Source of the DNA: Prevotella sp.
GTDB taxonomy: Bacteria > Bacillota_I > Bacilli_A > ML615J-28 > CAG-313
DNA: 64,000 nt
Assembly (NCBI GenBank): GCA_023665755.1
Contig: JAMPDF010000005.1
Location: 1 to 64,000, forward strand
Reading direction: 5' to 3'
Shown here: in pieces, positions 53,626 to 62,380 of the stretch
How positions within the stretch are numbered: position 1 is the first letter of the stretch
How the letters are laid out: every line of letters begins with the position of its first letter
Made by a program: the position numbers and the translations under genes
Notes under the pieces: model-generated
Databases searched by the model: none
The model's input: only the letters and a program-made list of their open reading frames with translations
Told to the model about the DNA's origin: nothing

Positions 53626-55044
53626 ATGATGAAAGTATTGAAAAAAATAGGAATACTTTGCGCTATATTGATGTTAACAATGGTATTTACAAGTTGTAAA
53701 ACAGATAAACCAACTCCAAAACCTGATGATGATCAAGATAAAGTAACTAGTGAAACGTATGATTGGAAAACACCTCAAACAGATAGTTTAAAATTAACAC
53801 AAGATTACAAAGATAAAAGCTTTGTTAAAGATGGTATTGGTGAAGTAAGTAAAGTGATTCGTTATGTAGATGGAGATACAACAGTATTTCAAACTACACA
53901 AGGCGATGAAGTAACTATTCGTTATAATGGAATTAATACTCCAGAATCCACATATAGAATTGAACCATGGGGATTTGCAGCTTCTAAATACAATAAACAA
54001 CTATATCAAACTGCGCTTGCAGAAGGAGCTAAAATTGTCCTACAAGCGGAAAATTTAGACGAAAGATTAGATACTACTGGAAGGTATTTGGCTTGGATTT
54101 GGTTGGTATGGCCTAGTGGAGATTCAAGACTTGTCAATCTTGAACTCGCAGAACTAGGATATGCTAAAGTAAAATCTGCTTCTGGTACGCAATACGAAAA
54201 GTATTTCAATGATGCGGTTTATGATATTTCAGTTCATCACAAATTAAGAGTTTGGGGAGAAACTGATGTAAATTATGATTATTCTACAGAAGGAAAAGAA
54301 ATGTCCATTCGTCAGTTAAGAGAACAATACGGCACTGAAGAAATGGTCAATGGACAAAGAGATGGATTTACATCACCACTTGTAAAGGTGAGTGGTATTG
54401 TTGTTAGAAAAATTGGTACAACGAATGCATATTTGCAACAATATGATGCCGAAACAAATCAATATTATGGTATATATGTTTATGGTGGTTATAATTCCTT
54501 ATCTTCTTTGGTAGAAGGAGCCTATGTTCAAGTTACTGGAAAAATTGGTTATTATTATGGTTCTTTGCAAATCACGGATGTAACCTCTAATTCTAATATT
54601 AAAGTATATTCTTTTAATGCACAAGATCAAATTGTTGTAACAGACGAGGTTATTAGCAATATTGATGATATTTACAATTATAAGAAAATTGGCTCTTTAG
54701 TACGTTTGGAAAATTTAAAGGTGACAGGTTATAAGGATTCTGATAATAATTCATCCTTTACACTATATTGTTCATATCAAGATGAAAAAGGCAATACTAA
54801 ACAGTTTAATGTGCGTGTTGATCAAAATGTATGCTTAATAGGACTCATTTGGGATGAATATTATGGTGACTATGTTAATGGACAAATTTTAAGTGGATCT
54901 TATTTTTCAGGTAAGACATTCAAATCCATTACAGGTGTTGTCGCATATTATAATGGTGCAACAGAAGCGCCAGGCAATGACTATGCAAATGGACACATCC
55001 AACTTTCATTATCAAGTATGGATGATGTTGTATTTGCAGAGTAA
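53626..55044 (+). CDS. Staphylococcal-nuclease-like lipoprotein with OB-fold domains
   Basis: A 472-residue lipoprotein (lipobox FTSC, Cys24) with an Asp/Lys/Pro tether. Residues about 72-211 are a thermonuclease domain: VDGDT with Asp82 and Asp84, Arg99 in VTIRYNG, Glu107 in NTPES, Arg153 in TTGRYLAWIWL, and the C-terminal HHKLRVWG. The position of the usual calcium ligand (Asp40 in S. aureus nuclease) is Asn104. Residues about 250-330 and 350-455 look like two OB folds of the YhcR type (LVKVSGIVVRK, AYVQVTGKIGYYYGSLQI). It should cut extracellular DNA or RNA at the membrane surface. An ATG with GGAGA site follows the binding protein by 19 nt. Confidence 0.85.
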   Translation: MMKVLKKIGILCAILMLTMVFTSCKTDKPTPKPDDDQDKVTSETYDWKTPQTDSLKLTQDYKDKSFVKDGIGEVSKVIRYVDGDTTVFQTTQGDEVTIRYNGINTPESTYRIEPWGFAASKYNKQLYQTALAEGAKIVLQAENLDERLDTTGRYLAWIWLVWPSGDSRLVNLELAELGYAKVKSASGTQYEKYFNDAVYDISVHHKLRVWGETDVNYDYSTEGKEMSIRQLREQYGTEEMVNGQRDGFTSPLVKVSGIVVRKIGTTNAYLQQYDAETNQYYGIYVYGGYNSLSSLVEGAYVQVTGKIGYYYGSLQITDVTSNSNIKVYSFNAQDQIVVTDEVISNIDDIYNYKKIGSLVRLENLKVTGYKDSDNNSSFTLYCSYQDEKGNTKQFNVRVDQNVCLIGLIWDEYYGDYVNGQILSGSYFSGKTFKSITGVVAYYNGATEAPGNDYANGHIQLSLSSMDDVVFAE

Positions 55045-55126
55045 TTCACTTAGGTTTAAATTTTCTAATCTTGAAAATTTAAATATAAAAATTCAAATAC
55101 GAATAAATTTCTAGGAGGAAAAAAAG

Positions 55127-58100
55127 ATGAAATTTACCAAATTGGGTAAAATGTTCGTAGCCATTTGTGCTGTATTTACTTTTGCTCTTGGAGTAGTTGG
55201 TTGTGTAACAACTAATCCAACTGAGCCTACTCATGCTGAAAAGGTAGAACAAGCAAAAAAAGATATTGCTAATTTGTTAGATAAGATATTCTTTTCTGAT
55301 CAATTATTAAATAGTACTACAAGTAGTTTTGAAGTAGTAAAAGCAAATAAAAACTATCCAAATGTAACTATTGATTGGTCAAGTAGCGCAACAGATTTAA
55401 TTGAAGTAGGTACTACTGTAACCGATAACAAAGTTCAAGCTACGGTAAATAGACCAAGTTTTTACGATCCATGTGTTGAAAATGGCGCAGCCGCAGTTAC
55501 TTTAACTGTTGTTGCTTCTCAACAAGTAGATGATGAAGTAGTAAATGATAAAAAAGAATTCAAATTTAATGTTCAAGCTGTTGATGCACCAGAATTTGGT
55601 TCAATCCGTGATATTAAAACAATGATTTTAAATGATTTGAAAGAAAGAAATATTGCATTAAATACCAATGATTCTAAAGGTGCTAAATTCTGTATGACTT
55701 ATGCAAGAGTATTATACATTTGGTCAAAATCAATGGTTATTTCTGATGGTACTGATTCAATGGTTGTTTATGGCGACTGGGCTAGTAAGTACAAAGTTGG
55801 CGATTTAGTATCGGTAAAAGGTCAAGTTTACTCTTACTATGGTAATGTTGAATTTGGTTCTGAAATTTCATTAGATAAAGTAGAAGAAGGTACTACATTA
55901 CAAAATCCTATTACAAAAGAAGAATACAAGAAAACAAGCGAAATTGTATTAAATGAATATGTAAATCAAGAAATTTCTGTATATACAAGTCTATTAACTG
56001 CTAGCCAAACAGAAGCAAAGAGAGTTTTAAATGTTGAAGGACTTTATGGATTCTCTGGTGGTACTTACAAACTATATGCAAAAGTATTAAAAGAAGATTT
56101 AGGTTGCGGCGATAAATATGCATTAGAAGATCCTAACACAGGAGTAAAAATTTCTATTTATCATTATGCAACAGATGGTGCAGAACAAACCAAAGTAATG
56201 GATGCTTTAGTTGGTAAATATGTATACATTAACTGTATTACAATCGACAGATATTCATCTAATGATGTATATCGTGTATTATGGGATGGAACAACTCCTC
56301 TTGATGCACCTGCTCCATCATTATCTGATGAACAAAAATTAGCAAATGCAGTAGACGCAATTAAAAATGCAAATTTACTTCCAAGTTACTATAATGGTCA
56401 AGATTTCTCTTACCCAGAAGTAAAAATAGATGGTGTAAATGTAAACTGGACTTCAAGTGTTGAAGGATTAGTTGTAGATGGTAAATTAGTTGTTGTTGAA
56501 GATGGTAAAGTAACACTTACTGCAACAATTACTTGTGGTGAATTATCTGAAGAAGTAACTTTAGAATTGACTGTATTAAAAGAAGAAAATGTTTTAACTG
56601 TTGCTGAATATAAAGCTGCTGAACTTAAAACATATGCAACTTTAAAAGGTTTAGTTTCTGCAGTTTATGCAAGAGGATTTGTTCTTACTGACGAAACTGG
56701 TTCTATCTTAGTTTATACAAATAAAGCAGTTAGCGTTAAAATTGGTGATTATGTAAAAGTTCGTGGTGTATATGGTGTTTATCCAGATGAATCAACTTGT
56801 TATCAAGTAGGTAACCCTATAGCTTATGAAACACTTGAAGGTGCACCTAGTTATACTTTAGCTGAAGCAGTTGAATGGACTCCTGAACAATTAGATGCTG
56901 CATGGGCACAAGTTGTTGCTGGAACATATAATTTTGCTGGTCCACTTGTAAAAATGACTGTAAAAGTTTCCGTATCTGGTAACTATATCAATGCTACACT
57001 TGAAGGATCAACTGTTGCTTTGAGTTTCTCTTTCCCACTTGATGAAGTGAAACAATATTTAACAGATGGTGCTACACTTACTGTATACGCTATGCCTATT
57101 AGTTATTCAACAAAAACAGTTGAAGGTGTAAAAGTACCTGGATACTTTAACTTTATTATAAATAGTGTAGAATTAAATGATGAAATGGTTGCTAATGCAG
57201 AATTAAATAAATTAACTGTACCTACTGAGGCAACAGAAGATTTTGAACTTCCTACACTTGAAGGTCTTGTTTGGTCTTTAAAAGAAGATAGTGCAGTTAT
57301 TACCTTAAACGGAAATGCTGTAACACTTACTTTCCCTGAAACAGATACAACAGTAGTATTAGTTGCAACTTATACATATAAAGGTGTTGCATATACTAAA
57401 GAATTTAGTGTTTTTGTTAAGGGAACTGTAGTTGAAAAACCTGAATTAAAAACAGAATATGAAACTACTTCATTTGCTGAAATTAAAGGGTTAGTACCTA
57501 ATGCTGATGATAGCACAACTGATAAATATTTTGTAATTGGATTTGTAAAAACAATTACAAATGCAACTTATGGTAATATGGTTATCATAAATGAGAATGG
57601 CGAAGAACTTACTATCTATGGTACTTATGCAGCTGATGGTTCTACTAGATATGATGCAATGACTAAGAAACCTGTAGAAGGAGATGTAGTTGTACTTTAT
57701 GGTGTAGCTAATAACTTTAAGGGTACTGCTCAAATTAAGAATGGTTGGTTAGTTCAATTGAATCAAGAAGTATATAAATTACCTGAAGAAAAACCACTTC
57801 CTGCAGGTTCATCTGTATATACATGGCAAAAATATTCTGGTACACTTGTAAATAATGTATTAACAATTGAAACTGAAGATTTTACAATTATTATTAGTAA
57901 AAATAAATCTACTAATGATACTGTAAATTCGTATGATGAATGTAGAATTTATCAAGGTGCAAGTGTGCAAATTGTAGCTAAGAATGGAAAGAAAATTTCT
58001 AGTGTATCATTTACTGATTTAGGTGGAAAATCTCCAACTAGTGTAGACTTTTCATTAGATGCAAATAGTGCAAAATTATCTTATGCTGTTGCAAATAATG

Positions 58101-58198
58101 TTTGGACTTTTACTGCAAGTGAAGGTTTAGATAGTATGATATTTGCTACTGTAAAACAAATGAGATTTACTTCTATTACAGTTACATTTGCTGAATAG
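55127..58198 (+). CDS. 1023-residue lipoprotein with OB-fold and Ig-like modules
   Basis: The signal ends in a lipobox VVGC near residue 25. Two Ig-like parts with a WSSS or WTSS strand (about residues 40-150 and 400-485) alternate with three OB-fold-like parts: GAKFCMTYARVLYIWSKSMV (from about 160), TYATLKGLVSAVYARGFVLTD (from about 495) and TSFAEIKGLVPNADDSTTD (from about 780). The OB parts resemble the YhcR-type nucleic-acid-binding folds also seen in the nuclease next door. No catalytic motif was found. It is the last gene of the importer operon and may hold nucleic acid at the surface. AGGAGG site; terminator directly after. Confidence 0.75.
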   Translation: MKFTKLGKMFVAICAVFTFALGVVGCVTTNPTEPTHAEKVEQAKKDIANLLDKIFFSDQLLNSTTSSFEVVKANKNYPNVTIDWSSSATDLIEVGTTVTDNKVQATVNRPSFYDPCVENGAAAVTLTVVASQQVDDEVVNDKKEFKFNVQAVDAPEFGSIRDIKTMILNDLKERNIALNTNDSKGAKFCMTYARVLYIWSKSMVISDGTDSMVVYGDWASKYKVGDLVSVKGQVYSYYGNVEFGSEISLDKVEEGTTLQNPITKEEYKKTSEIVLNEYVNQEISVYTSLLTASQTEAKRVLNVEGLYGFSGGTYKLYAKVLKEDLGCGDKYALEDPNTGVKISIYHYATDGAEQTKVMDALVGKYVYINCITIDRYSSNDVYRVLWDGTTPLDAPAPSLSDEQKLANAVDAIKNANLLPSYYNGQDFSYPEVKIDGVNVNWTSSVEGLVVDGKLVVVEDGKVTLTATITCGELSEEVTLELTVLKEENVLTVAEYKAAELKTYATLKGLVSAVYARGFVLTDETGSILVYTNKAVSVKIGDYVKVRGVYGVYPDESTCYQVGNPIAYETLEGAPSYTLAEAVEWTPEQLDAAWAQVVAGTYNFAGPLVKMTVKVSVSGNYINATLEGSTVALSFSFPLDEVKQYLTDGATLTVYAMPISYSTKTVEGVKVPGYFNFIINSVELNDEMVANAELNKLTVPTEATEDFELPTLEGLVWSLKEDSAVITLNGNAVTLTFPETDTTVVLVATYTYKGVAYTKEFSVFVKGTVVEKPELKTEYETTSFAEIKGLVPNADDSTTDKYFVIGFVKTITNATYGNMVIINENGEELTIYGTYAADGSTRYDAMTKKPVEGDVVVLYGVANNFKGTAQIKNGWLVQLNQEVYKLPEEKPLPAGSSVYTWQKYSGTLVNNVLTIETEDFTIIISKNKSTNDTVNSYDECRIYQGASVQIVAKNGKKISSVSFTDLGGKSPTSVDFSLDANSAKLSYAVANNVWTFTASEGLDSMIFATVKQMRFTSITVTFAE

Positions 58199-58203
58199 TA
58201 TTT

Positions 58204-58238
58204 AAAAAGGGTTATGGATAAACGTCCATAACCTTTTT
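58204..58238 (+). terminator. Terminator of the ABC importer/nuclease operon
   Basis: AAAAAGGGTTATGGA / TCCATAACCTTTTT stem with a T run. Confidence 0.92.
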
Positions 58239-58240
58239 CT

Positions 58241-58269
58241 TTGCTAAAAATGGGTTTCTATGTTATAAT
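58241..58269 (+). promoter_or_regulatory. Promoter of the nrnA-surE unit
   Basis: TTGCTA, 17 nt, TATAAT. A palindrome CCTCAT-A-ATGAGG (58271-58283) follows at once and overlaps the GAGGAG ribosome site. Confidence 0.7.
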
Positions 58270-58293
58270 ACCTCATAATGAGGAGTAGAATTT

Positions 58294-59259
58294 ATGTTTG
58301 AAAAAATATACAATAAAATAAAAGAATATGATACAATTATTATTCACCGGCATACTAGACCAGATGGAGATGCATTAGGATCGCAAATTGGGCTCAAAAA
58401 TGCCATATTATCCACCTTTCCAAATAAATGCGTAAAAATGACCGGGGACATGATGGAGCGATATGCATGGATGGGAGAAATGGATGAAGTTGAAGATAAC
58501 TTATATTCCAAAGCACTTGTTATTGTTTGTGATTGTGGGGCTGAAAAATTGATTAGTGATGAAAGATATCGACTGGGAGATTATCTCATTAAAATTGATC
58601 ACCATTTACCTCAAGGATCTTATGGGGATATGGCATTTGTAGATACAAGTTATGAATCTTGTTCTAGAATGATTGCCGATTTAATTATCAATACTCCGTT
58701 GCAACTGACATCTTCAGCTGCTACTAGTTTATTTACAGGTATTATTACAGATAGTGGTAGATTTCGCTATGCTCAAACAACGAGTCATACCTATCAAACC
58801 GTATCCAAGTTAATGGAATGTGGTATTGATACAGAATATATATATAGCAAATTATATACAGAAAAATTGGCAAACATTAAACTTCGTGCAAAATTAATAT
58901 CTAAATTCAAGGTAACTAAATCAGGTGTTGCTTATTTAGTCAATACGAAAGAAGAAGTAAAAAAATATGGTTTACCTCTTTTTGATATTTCTAGAGGAAT
59001 GGTTAATATTATGGCAGGGATTGAAGGAATTTCGGTTTGGGCTAATTTCACAGAGGATGAAACAGGAGAAGTATATTGTGAGTTTCGTTCAAATGGTATC
59101 AATATTAATCCTGTTGCTTCTTATTTTGGTGGCGGTGGACATATGCAAGCTAGTGGATGTACATTACCTAGTTTATCGTTTGTCAAAGAAGCGGTAAAAT
59201 TATTAGAAAAGAGTATAAAGGAGAATCAAAATGCAAGCACAAATATTACAAAAAATTAA
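58294..59259 (+). CDS. DHH family phosphoesterase, NrnA-like (first copy)
   Basis: A 321-residue cytosolic enzyme. Metal motifs: HRHTRPDGDALGSQIG at the N-terminus, VIVCDCGAE, the DHH box IDHHLPQGSYGD, and a C-terminal DHHA1 with GGGGHMQASGCT. NrnA enzymes degrade 2-5 nt RNA to mononucleotides and dephosphorylate pAp. It overlaps the second copy by 29 nt. The ATG follows GAGGAGTAG. Confidence 0.88.
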   Translation: MFEKIYNKIKEYDTIIIHRHTRPDGDALGSQIGLKNAILSTFPNKCVKMTGDMMERYAWMGEMDEVEDNLYSKALVIVCDCGAEKLISDERYRLGDYLIKIDHHLPQGSYGDMAFVDTSYESCSRMIADLIINTPLQLTSSAATSLFTGIITDSGRFRYAQTTSHTYQTVSKLMECGIDTEYIYSKLYTEKLANIKLRAKLISKFKVTKSGVAYLVNTKEEVKKYGLPLFDISRGMVNIMAGIEGISVWANFTEDETGEVYCEFRSNGININPVASYFGGGGHMQASGCTLPSLSFVKEAVKLLEKSIKENQNASTNITKN

Positions 59260-60232
59260 AGAATATCAACGTATTATTATCCATAGACATATTCGTCCTG
59301 ATGGCGACTGTATTGCTTGTCAAAATGGTTTAAAAGAGGCTATTTTATATAATTATCCAGAAAAAGAAGTATATGCGGTAGGGGATACTATACCTGAATA
59401 TACGTTACCATATGGTAGTTTAGATGAAGTAAGTGATGATTTATATAATGATGCTTTGGTAATTGTGGTAGATACTGGTGCAGATTATCGTATTTGTGAT
59501 TCACGTTATCAATTGGGGAAGTACATTATTAAAATTGATCATCATGATGATTCAAGTGATTATGGAGATATCAATTATGTGGATCCTAAGTCTCCTGCTT
59601 GTGCAGTTATGATTACTAGACTTATTCAAAAGTGGAACTGGAAAATAAATGAAAAAATTGCCAATATCTTATTTTTTGGTATTGTAACGGATACAGGTCG
59701 TTTTAGATATCGTGGCATTAACGAAGAGACTTTTTATCAAGCAGGTTATTTATTATCACAAGGTGTAGATACAGAGTTATTATATACGAGATTATATATG
59801 AAAGATGATACGACTTATCAGTTACAAGGATATGTGTATCAACATTTTAAAAGGACGAAACATGGCGTTGCATATATATACTTTACTCAAGAAATGATGG
59901 AAAAATTTCATGTTACCAAAGAAGAAGCAGCCAATTTAGTGAGTTGCTTAGATGGAATCAAAGGATCGCTTATATGGGTAGCCTTTGTTGATCAAATGTT
60001 ATCAGAAGATCCGAATTGTACAGACGATTTGGTTCGACCAGAAAATGAAATTAGAGTAAGAATCCGTGCAAGATTTATTTCGATTAATCACATTGCTACT
60101 CATTTTAGAGGCGGAGGGCATTTGGTTGCAGCGGGAGCCACCATTTATTCTAAACAAGAAATGAAGCAGCTTTTAAAAGAATTAGATAAAGAACTTGAAC
60201 TTTATCAGAAAGATCATCCAGATTGTATATAA
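59231..60232 (+). CDS. DHH family phosphoesterase, NrnA-like (second copy)
   Basis: A 333-residue paralogue of the preceding gene: HRHIRPDGDCIACQNG, VIVVDTGADYR, IDHHDDSSDYGD and the C-terminal FRGGGHLVAAGAT. The metal residues are kept, but ASG of the first copy is AAG here, and there is an acidic insert (EDPNCTDDL) near residue 265. The AAAGGAG site and ATG lie within the end of the first copy. Tandem duplicates suggest divided substrates. Confidence 0.88.
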   Translation: MQAQILQKIKEYQRIIIHRHIRPDGDCIACQNGLKEAILYNYPEKEVYAVGDTIPEYTLPYGSLDEVSDDLYNDALVIVVDTGADYRICDSRYQLGKYIIKIDHHDDSSDYGDINYVDPKSPACAVMITRLIQKWNWKINEKIANILFFGIVTDTGRFRYRGINEETFYQAGYLLSQGVDTELLYTRLYMKDDTTYQLQGYVYQHFKRTKHGVAYIYFTQEMMEKFHVTKEEAANLVSCLDGIKGSLIWVAFVDQMLSEDPNCTDDLVRPENEIRVRIRARFISINHIATHFRGGGHLVAAGATIYSKQEMKQLLKELDKELELYQKDHPDCI

Positions 60233-60233
60233 T

Positions 60234-60983
60234 ATGAATATTTTAATTACGAATGACGATGGTATTCAAAGCAAAGGATTAGAGTTACTTGTAAAATATA
60301 TATATAAATATTTTGATATTGCAAGAAATCAAATTTGGATAATAGCGCCAAAAAGTGAAATGAGTGCAGTTTCACATCGCATAACACTAAAAACAGGTAT
60401 AGATATTCAAAAGAATAAGGATTTATTAGAAGGTATACCTACCTATACTGTAACAGGTACCCCAGCAGACTGTGTAAAAGTTGCTATACATCATTTTAGT
60501 TATCAACCGGATATTGTTTTTTCAGGTGTTAACAAAGGATACAATTTGGGTAATGATATTTTATATTCTGGTACTGTTGGCGCAACATTTGAAGCAAGTT
60601 TATCGGGAAGCTGTGGAGTCGCCTTGTCGTGTAGTTGTGAATCCTTTGATGCGTGCCGATATTTAGATATTCTTCTTCCTTATATGATTGAAAATCATTT
60701 GTTAGAAAAAAATAAAGTATTAAACATTAACATACCTAATCATCCAAGGGCAATCCAATTTACCCATCAAGGGATCCTTCCTTTTGATTCAAACTACGTG
60801 ATGAAAGATGATGGCCTATTTTATCTAAAAGGTCATCCAGCTGTAGAAAATGTCATAAATGATGAATATAGTGATGTCTATGCTATCGATCATCAAAACG
60901 TTTCCATAACGTATTTGACGACCAATCGAACAGATATAAATGCATATGAGCAAAAAAAGGAAAAGAAAACGGAGTTAAAATAG
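60234..60983 (+). CDS. surE: 5'/3'-nucleotidase SurE
   Basis: A 249-residue survival protein that removes phosphate from nucleoside monophosphates. NILITNDDGIQSKGLE with the catalytic aspartates, GTPADCVKVAIHH, and VFSGVNKGYNLGNDILYSGT are family marks. The start at 60234 lies 1 nt after the second DHH stop (TAATATG); no ribosome site is visible, so coupled translation is likely. The C-terminus is Lys/Glu-rich. Confidence 0.93.
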   Translation: MNILITNDDGIQSKGLELLVKYIYKYFDIARNQIWIIAPKSEMSAVSHRITLKTGIDIQKNKDLLEGIPTYTVTGTPADCVKVAIHHFSYQPDIVFSGVNKGYNLGNDILYSGTVGATFEASLSGSCGVALSCSCESFDACRYLDILLPYMIENHLLEKNKVLNINIPNHPRAIQFTHQGILPFDSNYVMKDDGLFYLKGHPAVENVINDEYSDVYAIDHQNVSITYLTTNRTDINAYEQKKEKKTELK

Positions 60984-60990
60984 ATAGGAT

Positions 60991-61019
60991 ACATATTTCA
61001 AACTAAGTCATCATAAGAT
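60991..61019 (+). promoter_or_regulatory. Candidate sigma-E promoter of bofA
   Basis: ACATATT, 14 nt, CATAAGAT resembles the sigma-E pattern with mismatches in the -10 element. bofA is a sigma-E gene in B. subtilis. The GGGTGA site starts 5 nt after the -10 element. Confidence 0.45.
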
Positions 61020-61035
61020 GATATGGGTGAAGCAT

Positions 61036-61224
61036 ATGAAATTTGTAAAGTTTTTAAAATGGTTATTACAATCCTTTTTATTTGGTATAGTCATTTTATT
61101 TGTTTTTAATTTTGTGGGTTCATTTTTTAATTTAAATGTACCTATTAATATATATACACTATTAATTGTAGGTATGCTTCGTATTCCAGGGCTTGCAATT
61201 ATTCTGATATATCTTATATTATAA
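61036..61224 (+). CDS. bofA: Pro-sigma-K processing inhibitor BofA
   Basis: A 62-residue membrane protein with two hydrophobic segments. The second half, LNVPINIYTLLIVGMLRIPGL, matches the conserved C-terminal part of B. subtilis BofA (HVPINLVTTAISGILGIPG). BofA holds the SpoIVFB protease inactive in the outer forespore membrane until engulfment is done. The start at 61036 has GGGTGA 5 nt upstream; an in-frame ATG at 61018 has none. It lies between surE and a DUF1934 gene rather than after recR. Confidence 0.85.
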   Translation: MKFVKFLKWLLQSFLFGIVILFVFNFVGSFFNLNVPINIYTLLIVGMLRIPGLAIILIYLIL

Positions 61225-61241
61225 AACATAAAGGAGAGAAG

Positions 61242-61646
61242 ATGAAACAAGCAGTCCAGATTATCTTTCATTTGAGCGAAACAGATGGAACAGAAATCTA
61301 CTTTGAAACAAAAGGCATTTTAGATCAACAAGAACAAAAAACAAGACTTTTATTCAAAGAAGAATTAGAAGGAAATACACCCACGATTATTGAAATGGAC
61401 CACCATATCCCTAGGGTTATTCTCAAAAGATTAGGAGAAATTCGTACGCATATTGAGTATCAAGTAGGTAGTGTTACACAGGCTATAATGAAAACGGATT
61501 TTAATTATGAGTTAGAAATGTCTACTTATACAACAACTTTAGAAATAGATAGTCGTTCACTTAGAATTGTTTATCAAACTGAAAATGATAAAGAAGAAAA
61601 TCGTCAACATGAACTATATATAAAGTGGCAGTATGAAAAGAACTAA
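61242..61646 (+). CDS. DUF1934 (YwiB-like) beta-barrel protein
   Basis: A 134-residue soluble protein: MKQAVQIIFHLSETDG, then EGNTPTIIEMDHHIPRVILK, and GEIRTHIEYQVGS. The alternating polar/hydrophobic pattern fits the DUF1934 barrel (YwiB). Function unknown. It sits upstream of rpoE; the family is often close to argS or rpoE. AGGAGAG site before ATG. Confidence 0.75.
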   Translation: MKQAVQIIFHLSETDGTEIYFETKGILDQQEQKTRLLFKEELEGNTPTIIEMDHHIPRVILKRLGEIRTHIEYQVGSVTQAIMKTDFNYELEMSTYTTTLEIDSRSLRIVYQTENDKEENRQHELYIKWQYEKN

Positions 61647-61665
61647 AAATAAAAACTATTTTAAT

Positions 61666-61694
61666 TTGCAAAAAAACAGAAAGTATAGTATAAT
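61666..61694 (+). promoter_or_regulatory. Sigma-A promoter of rpoE
   Basis: TTGCAA, 17 nt, TATAAT, 52 nt before the rpoE start. Confidence 0.75.
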
Positions 61695-61745
61695 AAGATA
61701 ACTTAAAGATAATAAAACCAAAATAGATGTGTATTGGGAGGCTAT

Positions 61746-62339
61746 ATGGGTAGTAAAGAAAAAGATAAGTCATTATTAGAGATTGCTATTGAATTGCTTG
61801 ATGCAAAGAAAAAACCTCAAAAAATGTTATCCATTGTAAAAGAGGTAATGGAAATTAAAGGAGTAAAGGTTACTCTTGCGAAAGAACTTGCACCACAATT
61901 TATTTTAGATTTTATGCAATCAGGATATTTTGTGTATTGTGGTGATGACACATGGGATTTGAAAGATCGTCAACCAACTTCAGTTTTAGATAAAGAAGGT
62001 GGAGAATACGATGATATTTATGAAGATGACGAAGAAGTGAAGAACTACGAATTGAAAGATGATATGTTTGATGAGGATGAGTCAAAAGTAGAAGAAGATG
62101 ACGAAGAAGATGATGATGATGATGATTTGGCAAAAGCATTTGAGTCTTTCGATGAGATAGAACAAGAATCTAAAAAGGAGAAACGTTCAAAAATAGCAGA
62201 TTCATTTGAAAAAGAAGATATAGACGATTTAGTAGATATGGATGATGAATTAGCAGATGCTTATGAATCTTTAGATGAAGAATTCGGTGGCGGTATGGTT
62301 ATTGTCTCTGAAGATGATAATGATGACGAAGAAGATTAA
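61746..62339 (+). CDS. rpoE: RNA polymerase delta subunit
   Basis: A 197-residue subunit found only in Bacillota. Residues 1-85 are the folded HARE-HTH domain (SLLEIAIELLDAKKKPQKML, FILDFMQSGYFVYCGDDTWDL), and the rest is a disordered acidic tail of Asp and Glu with a few basic patches. Delta raises polymerase recycling and promoter selectivity. The start at 61746 has GGGAGG 4 nt upstream; TTG at 61734 is in frame. Its terminator holds the -35 element of rsmA. Confidence 0.92.
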   Translation: MGSKEKDKSLLEIAIELLDAKKKPQKMLSIVKEVMEIKGVKVTLAKELAPQFILDFMQSGYFVYCGDDTWDLKDRQPTSVLDKEGGEYDDIYEDDEEVKNYELKDDMFDEDESKVEEDDEEDDDDDDLAKAFESFDEIEQESKKEKRSKIADSFEKEDIDDLVDMDDELADAYESLDEEFGGGMVIVSEDDNDDEED

Positions 62340-62347
62340 AAAAAGAG

Positions 62348-62380
62348 AATCGCAAAAAAGTAATCTTTTTGCGATTTTTT
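62348..62380 (+). terminator. Terminator of rpoE
   Basis: AATCGCAAAAA / TTTTTGCGATT stem followed by TTTT. TTGCGA (62369-62374) in the right arm is the likely rsmA -35 element, 16 nt before TATAAT at 62391-62396. Confidence 0.85.

Noticed and set aside
61912..62139. His/Leu-rich open frame on minus within rpoE
   Set aside because: Mirror of the Asp/Glu-rich tail (GAT/GAA codons give ATC/TTC) without its own signals.
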